Of a stretch of DNA of 64,000 bases, positions 30,347 through 39,543 are shown one piece after another (the first letter of the stretch is position 1; every line of letters begins with the position of its first letter). The stretch covers positions 1,240,001 to 1,304,000 of the forward strand of contig NZ_LT670847.1 in NCBI RefSeq assembly GCF_900142895.1, read 5' to 3'. The notes below the pieces were generated by a model. That model was not told where the DNA came from, searched no databases, and saw nothing but the letters and a program-made list of their open reading frames with translations. The stretch comes from Vreelandella subglaciescola (GTDB lineage Bacteria; Pseudomonadota; Gammaproteobacteria; Pseudomonadales; Halomonadaceae). Made by a program: the position numbers and the translations under genes.

Positions 30347-32929
30347 ATGCAAGCGCCTGATATCCCCACGAATGAAGCCCGGCGCTTGCAGGCACTGCGC
30401 GACCTTGAGGTGCTGGATACCCCCGCGGAAGAAAGTTTTGACCGCCTGACCGAGCTGGCCCGGGAAATTTTCGGCGTTCCCGTCGCGCTGATTTCATTGA
30501 TTGATACCCAGCGTCAGTGGTTTAAATCGCACCCCGGAGTCGATGCCTGCGAAACCGGCCTCGACGTGTCGTTCTGCGCCCACGCCGTCGCTGACGACGA
30601 CACTTTGGTGGTTACCGATCTGACCGACAGCCGCTTTGCCGACAACCCGCTGGTGGCCGGCGCGCCACACATCCGCTTTTATGCTGGCCACCCGCTGCGC
30701 CCGCTGGACGACATGCCAGTGGGCACGCTATGTCTGCTTGACTATCACCCGCGGACGTTTTCTGCCCACGAGCGTCGTCTGCTGGCGGGACTTGCCGGCC
30801 AGGCGGAAGCGCTGTTGCGCCAGAACAAGCTAAGCGCCGACCTGGCGCACACGGCCAAGCGCTTCGAGACGATCTTTTTCACCAGCGCCACCGCCAAGGT
30901 GCGTATCGATCGCAATGGTCGGATGATTGCCATCAACCCGTTTGCGCTCAACCTGCTGGGCTACGTCGAGAGTGACGTGGTCGGGCAAAACGTCGCCATG
31001 CTGGCGCCGCCGGACATCCACCCCCATCACGACGGCTACATCCAACGCTACTTGGACGGCCATGAGCCCCGGGTCATCGGCAAGGGCCGCGAGGTAGAGG
31101 CGATGCACAAAGACGGCCACCGGGTGCCGGTACATCTGGCCATCAATGCCATTCACGACGAGCACGGTCAGGTGGAGGAATTTCTCGGCGTGCTCACCGA
31201 CCTGCGCGACATTCAGGCGGCCAACCGGCGCATCCAGAAAGAGCAGGCGCTGCTCAGCGTGCTGCATCAGGGGATTACCGATTATCAGGCGCTGATGTCG
31301 GGTAAAAAACTCTGGACGTTTTTAATGGAAGCCCTGCGCGAGCTGACCGACAGCGACTACGCCCTGATCGGCGAAGTGCTGCCAGGCGATAACGGCAACG
31401 CCTTGAAGGTTCACGCCATTACCGATCTGGCCTGGAGCCCCTCGTCGCGCCAACTGATGGAACAGCTGCGCAGCGGCAACATGATGTTTACCCGGGCAGA
31501 CACCCTGCTTGGCCGGGTTTACGCCCAAGGCGAAGTCGTCATGACCGACGATCTGTATCAGCACCCCCAGCGCGGCGGCCTGCCGCCGGGCCATCCGGTG
31601 CTGGATAACTACCTCGGCGTACCCATTTACAGCGGCAGCGAGCTGATCGGTATGTACGCGATTTCCAACAGCCGGCAAACCCTCGATCAGTCGCTTTTAC
31701 ACTGGCTTGAGCCGTTTACCGCCACCTGCGCGCTGCTGATCAACCTGTACCGGCAAATGGCCGAGCGCGATCAGGTCTTGCAGGATCTGGCCCACGCCCA
31801 CGACCAGGCCCAGCGCGCCAATCAGGCCAAAAGCGAGTTTCTTTCGTCCATGAGCCACGAGCTGCGCACCCCGCTCAACGCCATTCTCGGCTTTGCCCAG
31901 CTGCTGGCCAGCGGCCGACGCGAACCGCTGAGTGACAAGCAGACACGCCAGGTCAACCAGATTGAAAAAAGCGGCCAGCACCTGTTGAGCCTGATCAACG
32001 AGGTGCTGGATCTGGCCAAGATCGAGTCCGGCCACATGCCGCTGTCGCTTGAAACCATCACCCTCGCCCACGTGATTGAGGATGTCTGCCAGACCCTGGA
32101 GCCCAGCGCCGAGGCGTCGGGTATCCGTCTGGCCTGCACCCCGCCGCCGGCTGAATCGCAAGTATGCGCTGACTACACCCGCGTCAAGCAGGTGCTGTTC
32201 AACCTGATCTCCAACGCCATCAAATACAATAGTCCCAACGGCAGCATTCAGATAACGGCCGCGCCCCGCGACGACGCCTTGAGCGTCAGCGTGACCGACA
32301 CCGGCCCGGGCATTGCCGCGCATCGCCGGCACGAGCTTTTCGAACCGTTCAACCGGCTTGACGCCGAAAACGGCCCGGTGGAAGGCACCGGCATCGGGCT
32401 GGCCATTACCCGCGAGCTGGTCGAACGCATGGGCGGCATCATCGACGTGGACAGCGCACCCGGCGAAGGTTCGACGTTCTGGTTTACCCTGCCCCGCAGC
32501 AACGAAGACGCCGCAGCCCGTGCTCACGGCGAGGCCACGCGCCCGGCCAGCGAGTTTCAGCAGCAGACGCTTATCTACGTGGAAGATAACCCCGCCAACC
32601 AGCGGCTGATGGAAGATATCATCGACGACGTGGACGGGCTGGTGCTGCGTACCGCCCCCAGCGCCGAGATGGGGCTTGAGCTGTTACGCATCACGCCGGC
32701 GGCACTGGTGATGATGGATATCCACCTGCCCGGCATGGACGGCTATCAGGCGCTGGCGGCCATTCGCCGGGACCCGCACCTCCAGGCATTGCCGGTGGTG
32801 GCGCTTTCGGCCAGCGCCATGCAGCGCGATATCAACAAGGCGCTGGACGCCGGATTTGATGCCTATCTCACCAAGCCGCTGGAAATTGCTAAACTAATGG
32901 CCACGTTAAAACGCTACGTTATTACTTAA
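30347..32929 (+). CDS. Soluble hybrid sensor histidine kinase: GAF-PAS-GAF-HisKA-HATPase-REC
   Basis: An 860-residue cytosolic kinase with no membrane segment, so its signal is probably internal. Domain order is as follows: GAF about 20-160, PAS about 170-290 (ending in EEFLGVLTDLRDI), second GAF about 300-475, and HisKA with phospho-acceptor His504 (SHELRTPLNA). An HATPase domain with NAIKYN, DTGPGIA and GTGIGLAI follows, then a receiver domain with phospho-acceptor Asp791 (MMDIHLPGMDG). A short coiled region precedes HisKA. It is followed after 48 bases by a REC-GGDEF-EAL regulator, its likely partner, which then leads into hexR. The signal sensed is not evident. Confidence 0.92.
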   Translation: MQAPDIPTNEARRLQALRDLEVLDTPAEESFDRLTELAREIFGVPVALISLIDTQRQWFKSHPGVDACETGLDVSFCAHAVADDDTLVVTDLTDSRFADNPLVAGAPHIRFYAGHPLRPLDDMPVGTLCLLDYHPRTFSAHERRLLAGLAGQAEALLRQNKLSADLAHTAKRFETIFFTSATAKVRIDRNGRMIAINPFALNLLGYVESDVVGQNVAMLAPPDIHPHHDGYIQRYLDGHEPRVIGKGREVEAMHKDGHRVPVHLAINAIHDEHGQVEEFLGVLTDLRDIQAANRRIQKEQALLSVLHQGITDYQALMSGKKLWTFLMEALRELTDSDYALIGEVLPGDNGNALKVHAITDLAWSPSSRQLMEQLRSGNMMFTRADTLLGRVYAQGEVVMTDDLYQHPQRGGLPPGHPVLDNYLGVPIYSGSELIGMYAISNSRQTLDQSLLHWLEPFTATCALLINLYRQMAERDQVLQDLAHAHDQAQRANQAKSEFLSSMSHELRTPLNAILGFAQLLASGRREPLSDKQTRQVNQIEKSGQHLLSLINEVLDLAKIESGHMPLSLETITLAHVIEDVCQTLEPSAEASGIRLACTPPPAESQVCADYTRVKQVLFNLISNAIKYNSPNGSIQITAAPRDDALSVSVTDTGPGIAAHRRHELFEPFNRLDAENGPVEGTGIGLAITRELVERMGGIIDVDSAPGEGSTFWFTLPRSNEDAAARAHGEATRPASEFQQQTLIYVEDNPANQRLMEDIIDDVDGLVLRTAPSAEMGLELLRITPAALVMMDIHLPGMDGYQALAAIRRDPHLQALPVVALSASAMQRDINKALDAGFDAYLTKPLEIAKLMATLKRYVIT

Positions 32930-32977
32930 GCTCGGCCGTCAATACGCGCCGCGCCGTCAGCAGACAGGGAAGACACC

Positions 32978-34720
32978 ATGACGCTCGCCACCCAACACCT
33001 CCTCGTTGTCGACGATAACCCCGTCAACGTGGAGATGATGCTGGACCTGCTGGATGATCACGACTTTGATCACGCCCACGGCCTGAGCGACCCCCGCGAA
33101 GTGCTGGGCTACTGCCAGGCAGCCCGCCCCGATCTGCTGCTGCTCGATATCCGCATGCCCCACCTTGACGGCTACGGCGTCATCGAACAGCTGCGCCAGC
33201 ATTTTGGCAGTGACATGCCGCCGATTATCGTGCTGACCGCACAGGTCGACGATGCCACCCGCCACCGCGCGCTGGAACTGGGCGTGCGCGACTTTCTCAC
33301 CAAGCCCTTCAAGCACGACGAAGTCCTGCAGCGCATACGCAACATTCTTGACGTGGAAAAGCGCTTCAGCATACGCGACCAGCAGGCCGCCACGCTTGAA
33401 CAGATGGTCGCCAAACGCACCCGTGAGCTGGACCGTCAGTCGCGCACCGACCCCATCACCCGGCTGGCCAACCGCCGCGGGTTGACCAAGGCGCTACGCA
33501 AAGCCGCCATGAGCGCTAGCGGCGCGGGACTGCTGTTCATCGCCGTTGAGGGTATCGACGACGTCATTCGCCTGCACGGCTACAGCGTAGCCGAGCGGCT
33601 GCTCAAGCGGCTCGGCGAAGCGCTCGGCGAAGCGCTGGATGATTCCCGGCAGCTCGGGCTCTGGGGCGGCAGCGAATTTCTGGTCATCGGCCACGAGCAC
33701 ACCGCTGAGGCGCTTAGCGCGCTGGGGGCGACGCTGCTGCGCATCTTCGATCAGGATCAGCCGGTAGATGACTTGCTGCTCAGCGTCAACGCGCGCATCG
33801 GCATCAGCGAAGCCACCGGGCATTTCGACCCCGACCGGCTGGTGCAAATGGCCGCCCTGGCGTTACCCCAGGGCAACGGCGCCCGCATACAGCGCTACAC
33901 CCAGGACCTGGAAGACCAGCAGCGCCAGCGCCTGCACATCCAGCGCGCCCTGCGTGGCGCAACGGAGCGCCACGAGATGTCGTTGGCGTTTCAGCCCAAA
34001 ATCTGTGCGCAGCACAACCGCGTGCTTGGCGCCGAGGCGCTGCTACGCTGGCATCATCCCGAACTCGGGCACGTCTCGCCGGGGCTGTTCATTCCCCTTG
34101 CCGAAGCCAGCGGCGATATTTTCGCCATCGGCAGCTGGGTGATCGAACAAACGCTTGGCTATATCGCCGCGTGGCAGGATGCCGCCTGGATGTCGGCCGA
34201 TTTCAACATCGCGGTCAACGTCTCGGCGCGTCAGCTAAGCCGCCGCGACTTTGCGGATACGCTGCTCGCCCAGGTCAAACGCCACGGAGTCGAACTTGCA
34301 CACCTGAGCCTCGAGGTCACCGAGTCCGGCCTGATGAACGATATTCACAACGCTCGCCAACAGCTGGAACAGCTGCACGCCGCCGGCATTGCCGTGGCGG
34401 TAGACGATTTCGGCACCGGGCATTCTTCCCTTGCCTACCTGAAAACCCTGCCGCTTTCGACGCTTAAAATCGACCGCGCCTTTGTCATGGACCTGGAAGA
34501 CAGCCCCGTTGACCGCCAGCTGGCACGCACCATTACCCAGCTGGCTCACGGGGTCGGCTGCGACGTGGTGGCCGAAGGCATCGAAACGCCCGCGCAGGCC
34601 GACTACCTGCGTTCCATCGGCTGCGAAATCATGCAGGGCTATTTTTATTCACGGCCGCTGCCCGCCTCCGCCTTTACCGAGCTGTGTACCCGCTGGGAAA
34701 ATGCCCCCCGGCCCGCCTGA
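32978..34720 (+). CDS. Response regulator with degenerate GGDEF and intact EAL domain (c-di-GMP phosphodiesterase candidate)
   Basis: A 580-residue three-domain protein. The receiver (about 5-125) has phospho-acceptor Asp57 in LLLLDIRMPHLDGYG and the switch lysine in LTKPF. A linker helix leads to a GGDEF-like domain whose signature is GGSEF (230-234), so cyclase activity is unlikely. The EAL domain (about 330-570) keeps its key residues: Glu353 in EALLRW, NVSARQL, LEVTES, DDFGTG (Asp476/477), LKIDRAFV, AEGIET and QGYFYSRPL. It should therefore hydrolyse c-di-GMP when activated. It stands between the hybrid kinase and hexR on one strand. Confidence 0.92.
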   Translation: MTLATQHLLVVDDNPVNVEMMLDLLDDHDFDHAHGLSDPREVLGYCQAARPDLLLLDIRMPHLDGYGVIEQLRQHFGSDMPPIIVLTAQVDDATRHRALELGVRDFLTKPFKHDEVLQRIRNILDVEKRFSIRDQQAATLEQMVAKRTRELDRQSRTDPITRLANRRGLTKALRKAAMSASGAGLLFIAVEGIDDVIRLHGYSVAERLLKRLGEALGEALDDSRQLGLWGGSEFLVIGHEHTAEALSALGATLLRIFDQDQPVDDLLLSVNARIGISEATGHFDPDRLVQMAALALPQGNGARIQRYTQDLEDQQRQRLHIQRALRGATERHEMSLAFQPKICAQHNRVLGAEALLRWHHPELGHVSPGLFIPLAEASGDIFAIGSWVIEQTLGYIAAWQDAAWMSADFNIAVNVSARQLSRRDFADTLLAQVKRHGVELAHLSLEVTESGLMNDIHNARQQLEQLHAAGIAVAVDDFGTGHSSLAYLKTLPLSTLKIDRAFVMDLEDSPVDRQLARTITQLAHGVGCDVVAEGIETPAQADYLRSIGCEIMQGYFYSRPLPASAFTELCTRWENAPRPA

Positions 34721-34744
34721 CGCCAATCGTTTATGGAGACCCAG

Positions 34745-35641
34745 ATGGCCCACGACCTGCTCGACCGCTTACGCCAGCGTCAGGAAGACCTCAACCGCTC
34801 GGAGCGCAAGGTAGCCTGCGTGATTCTTGACGACCCCGCCGCCGCTACCAGCCTGAGCATCGCCAACCTTGCCCAGGCCGCCGGTGTCAGCGAGCCCACG
34901 GTCAATCGCTTTTGCCGCAACTTCAATGCCAAGGGATACCCGGATTTCAAGATCAAGCTGGCGCAGAGCCTGGCCGGCGGCACGCCCTACGTCACCCGCG
35001 CGGTAGAGCCCGACGACAACGCCAGCCAGTACACCAACAAGATTTTCGGCGCCACCATTGCCGCGCTGGACGAGGCGCGCCGCGACATCAACGTGGACGC
35101 CGTCGAACGCATGGTGGACTACCTCACCCAGGCCAAGCAGATCCACTTTTTTGGCCTGGGTGCCTCCGGCGCCGTGGCGCAGGATGCCCAGCACAAGTTT
35201 TTCCGCTTTAACCTACCGGTCATGGCCTACGTCGATATCCTCATGCAGCGCATGGTCGCCGCGTCCTGCCACACCGGCGACGTCATCGTGGTGATTTCCT
35301 ACACCGGGCGCACCCGCGAGCTGGTCGACATCGCCCGGGTGGCCCGCGAAGCCGGCGCCGTGGTGCTAGGCATTACCGCGCCCAATTCGCCGCTGACCCA
35401 CGAATGCAGCGCCATTCTGGAAGTCGCCACCCCCGAAGACACCGACCACTACATGCCCATGACCTCGCGCATGATCCAGCTGGCACTGGTCGACACCCTG
35501 GCCACCGGCGTCACCCTGCGCCGCGGCGAAGCCTTCCTCCCCCACCTGAAAAAGATCAAGGACAGCCTGCGCGACACCCGCTTTCCCGTGGATAACACTC
35601 GCAGCGGCAACGGTCGCAGCGATAAAAAACCCGCGTCCTGA
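34745..35641 (+). CDS. hexR: HexR-type transcriptional regulator (RpiR family, HTH-SIS)
   Basis: A regulator of glucose and Entner-Doudoroff genes that senses 2-keto-3-deoxy-6-phosphogluconate through its sugar-isomerase domain. The 298 residues begin with an RpiR helix-turn-helix ([25 protein letters not shown]), then a SIS domain ([35 protein letters not shown]). The start is set by GGAG six bases before this ATG; an ATG 12 bases earlier is in frame. In other bacteria hexR sits by zwf or edd; here it follows the c-di-GMP regulator by 24 bases, and no carbon gene is near. The HexR name is by sequence style. Confidence 0.87.
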   Translation: MAHDLLDRLRQRQEDLNRSERKVACVILDDPAAATSLSIANLAQAAGVSEPTVNRFCRNFNAKGYPDFKIKLAQSLAGGTPYVTRAVEPDDNASQYTNKIFGATIAALDEARRDINVDAVERMVDYLTQAKQIHFFGLGASGAVAQDAQHKFFRFNLPVMAYVDILMQRMVAASCHTGDVIVVISYTGRTRELVDIARVAREAGAVVLGITAPNSPLTHECSAILEVATPEDTDHYMPMTSRMIQLALVDTLATGVTLRRGEAFLPHLKKIKDSLRDTRFPVDNTRSGNGRSDKKPAS

Positions 35642-35676
35642 ATCCGATCACACCTCGCTCATCCATGCCCGAAACA

Positions 35677-35710
35677 CAAAAAAAGGGCCTGACGAAAACG
35701 TCAGGCCCTT
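35677..35710. terminator. Intrinsic terminator between hexR and the toxin-antitoxin pair
   Basis: AAGGGCCTGACG and CGTCAGGCCCTT form a perfect 12-pair stem with an AAAA loop. The T-run is on the minus strand, so it is a good terminator for the antitoxin transcript; for hexR it has only a short T-tail. Confidence 0.88.
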
Positions 35711-35732
35711 GATATCCATGCCTACGACCGCC

Positions 35733-36038
35733 TCAAGAAGCCTGCTGCGTCAAATCATGGAAGTGGATGCCAGTCGCCTTGATGACGGCCGTCATGGTGC
35801 GCAGGGTCGGATTTCCTTTGGGCGATAATGCACGGTACAGGCTTTCACGCGACACCTTGGCACGCTCGGCGACGGCAGCCATGCCGCCCTGCGCTTCCAC
35901 CACATGACGCAACGCCATAAGGAAAGCCGATTCACCACCCTCTTTATCAAGCTCGTCAAAGGCGGCGCGCAGATAATCCAGCGCCATATCAGGGTCATCG
36001 CGCAGCATTTCGATAACAGCAGTATCGTGGCTTTTCAT
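35733..36038 (-). CDS. HigA-type antitoxin (addiction module antidote, HTH)
   Basis: A 101-residue DNA-binding antitoxin, second gene of a toxin-first type II module. A family N-terminus (DTAVIEMLRDDPDMALDYL) is followed by a helix-turn-helix, GGMAAVAERAKVSRESLYRALS, which resembles the putative addiction module antidote family. Its start overlaps the toxin stop (ATGA), so toxin and antidote are coupled. It is expected to bind the toxin and repress the operon through the palindrome upstream of the toxin. A terminator follows directly. Confidence 0.88.
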   Translation of the reverse strand: MKSHDTAVIEMLRDDPDMALDYLRAAFDELDKEGGESAFLMALRHVVEAQGGMAAVAERAKVSRESLYRALSPKGNPTLRTMTAVIKATGIHFHDLTQQAS

Positions 36039-36367
36039 GTCCGTGCTCTCCTTCGGTGATCCACCAAAAATGCCTGGGCCTGTTCAATGTCGTTCTGCTG
36101 GCGCTTTTTGGTGCCCCCGATCAACAGCATCACCAAACGTCTGCCCACCTTGGCGTAATACACGCGGTAGCCAGGCCCATAATCAATGCGCAGCTCCAGC
36201 ACACCGTCACCAACGGCTTTGACATCACCGGCATTGCCAGCAGCCAATCGGTTGAGGCGAGTCAACACGCGCATAACAGCCCGACGATCCTTGATCTTGG
36301 TAGTATCCAGCCAAGCCTGGAACGGGTCGTGACCGTCAGCCGTGAGGTAGTGTGTCAGCTCTATCAT
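36035..36367 (-). CDS. RelE/ParE-superfamily toxin (HigB-like)
   Basis: A small basic protein of 110 residues. Its features are FQAWLDTTKIKDRRAVMRVLTRLNRL, ELRIDYGPGYRVYYAKVG, LLIGGTKKRQQNDI and a final stretch of arginines. These fit the addiction module killer family (RelE/ParE fold), most of which cleave mRNA or block gyrase; the exact target cannot be told. A GTG nine bases upstream is an alternative start; neither has a clear ribosome site, as expected for a leaderless or tightly repressed toxin. The gene order toxin-antitoxin matches higBA. It lies beside tRNA-Leu in a patch with lower GC than its surroundings. Confidence 0.87.
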   Translation of the reverse strand: MIELTHYLTADGHDPFQAWLDTTKIKDRRAVMRVLTRLNRLAAGNAGDVKAVGDGVLELRIDYGPGYRVYYAKVGRRLVMLLIGGTKKRQQNDIEQAQAFLVDHRRRART

Positions 36368-36376
36368 CGGGAACAC

Positions 36377-36394
36377 TGTAGCTCAAAAGCTACA
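36377..36394. promoter_or_regulatory. Palindromic operator candidate of the toxin-antitoxin operon
   Basis: TGTAGCT-CAAA-AGCTACA is a perfect seven-base inverted repeat with a four-base centre, starting ten bases upstream of the toxin ATG. Autorepressing antitoxins with an HTH bind such sites over their own promoter, so this is the natural binding site for the antitoxin. The binding itself is inferred. Confidence 0.65.
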
Positions 36395-36478
36395 AAAAGA
36401 CAGGTAGCATACGCTCGAGACGCATGCATTTTCCACGTTTGGCGCGACCAAGCACTGATAGGGGCAAAATGCAGGCAC

Positions 36479-36500
36479 AAAAAAAGACGCCTAAGCGTCT
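36479..36500 (-). terminator. Intrinsic terminator after tRNA-Leu
   Basis: On the minus strand AGACGC-TTAG-GCGTCT is followed by seven T. It lies ten bases after the tRNA 3' end and should also insulate the toxin-antitoxin promoter from read-through. Confidence 0.88.
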
Positions 36501-36510
36501 GATTTTAAAG

Positions 36511-36595
36511 TGGTGCCGGTGGCCGGACTCGAACCGGCACGCCCGAAGGCGGCGGATTTTGAATCCACTGCGTCTACCAATTCCACCACACCGGC
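36511..36595 (-). tRNA. tRNA-Leu (anticodon CAA)
   Basis: An 85-base class II tRNA with a long variable arm. It shows the acceptor stem GCCGGTG/CACCGGC, D-arm AATTGGTAGACGC, anticodon loop TTCAAAA giving CAA, T-arm GCCGGTTCGAGTCCGGC, and an encoded CCA end. It resembles E. coli leuX, a known integration target of mobile DNA. The toxin-antitoxin pair lies on its 3' side. Confidence 0.96.
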
Positions 36596-36742
36596 AACAG
36601 GCGCGCATTATACGCCATCATCCTTTTACGTCAATTGTAACGCCTGACTTTATCGCGCCGAGGCGCTATCCTAGGCGCCCGGTTTTTTACCCGATCTTGC
36701 TCTTTTATCCTTTTGCCCACTGACTGAATCACGAGCCTTGCC

Positions 36743-38982
<2,240 letters not shown>

Positions 38983-39082
38983 CCGCTGCCCGGCCGGCAC
39001 GTCGTTCTCGAAAAACAGCCCCATCTGCCTGTTTTCAGGCCAATTTAGACGCTATTTATCCGTCAACCCAGGAGTGTTTTGA

Positions 39083-39415
39083 ATGCTGGACTTTTTCATT
39101 TCCCAGGCTCACGCCCAGGACGCCGGCGGCGCTGCCGGCGGCGGTATCGCCCAGATTGTCATGCTGGTCGGCTTTGTCGTGATTTTCTACTTCCTGCTGT
39201 GGCGCCCCCAGGCCAAGCGCGCCAAGCAGCACAAGCAGCTGATCGGCAATCTGGACAAAGGCGATGAAATCGTCATCGGCGGCGGCCTTGTCGGGCGCAT
39301 CACCAAGGTCAGCGATGAATTTCTCAGCATCGAAATCGCCGACGGCACGACCGTGAACGTGCAGAAAAGCGCCGTTGCCTCCGTGCTGCCCAAGGGCACC
39401 ATCAAGTCCATCTGA
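39083..39415 (+). CDS. yajC: Preprotein translocase subunit YajC
   Basis: A small single-span inner-membrane partner of SecD-SecF. The 110 residues include a hydrophobic helix (IVMLVGFVVIFYFLLWRP), the conserved RPQAKRAKQHK, then a cytosolic beta domain with GDEIVIGGGLVGRITKV. An AGGAG lies ten bases before the ATG. It is separated from tgt by 100 bases and from secD by 128 bases that contain two strong hairpins. Confidence 0.96.
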   Translation: MLDFFISQAHAQDAGGAAGGGIAQIVMLVGFVVIFYFLLWRPQAKRAKQHKQLIGNLDKGDEIVIGGGLVGRITKVSDEFLSIEIADGTTVNVQKSAVASVLPKGTIKSI

Positions 39416-39427
39416 CCATCGCGTCAC

Positions 39428-39459
39428 CCCTGCCGGACGCCGCCTGTACACCGGCAGGG
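39428..39459 (+). other. Hairpin 1 in the yajC-secD spacer
   Basis: CCCTGCCGG and CCGGCAGGG form a perfect nine-pair stem with a 14-base loop, 12 bases after the yajC stop. No T-run follows, so it looks like an mRNA stability or processing structure and not a terminator. Confidence 0.55.
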
Positions 39460-39486
39460 ATGCCACGGTGAACGATGGCAAGCCTT

Positions 39487-39513
39487 GCTGCGCGCTGTGT
39501 TACAGCGCGCAGC
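39487..39513 (+). other. Hairpin 2 in the yajC-secD spacer
   Basis: GCTGCGCGCTGT and ACAGCGCGCAGC form a perfect 12-pair stem with a GTT loop ending 30 bases before the secD start. Its position just upstream of the secD ribosome site suggests an effect on secD translation or on relative expression of yajC and secD. Confidence 0.55.
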
Positions 39514-39543
39514 ATTCCGTTCGTTATTGAAGGCAGGGCTTAC

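Noticed and set aside
35677..36595. Remnant of a larger genomic island or prophage at tRNA-Leu
   Set aside because: No integrase, no direct repeat of the tRNA 3' end seen by eye, and core genes resume at once on both sides; only the toxin-antitoxin pair is supported.
36424..36723. Plus-strand open frame across the tRNA-Leu region
   Set aside because: It covers a tRNA gene and its terminator, so it is chance coding.
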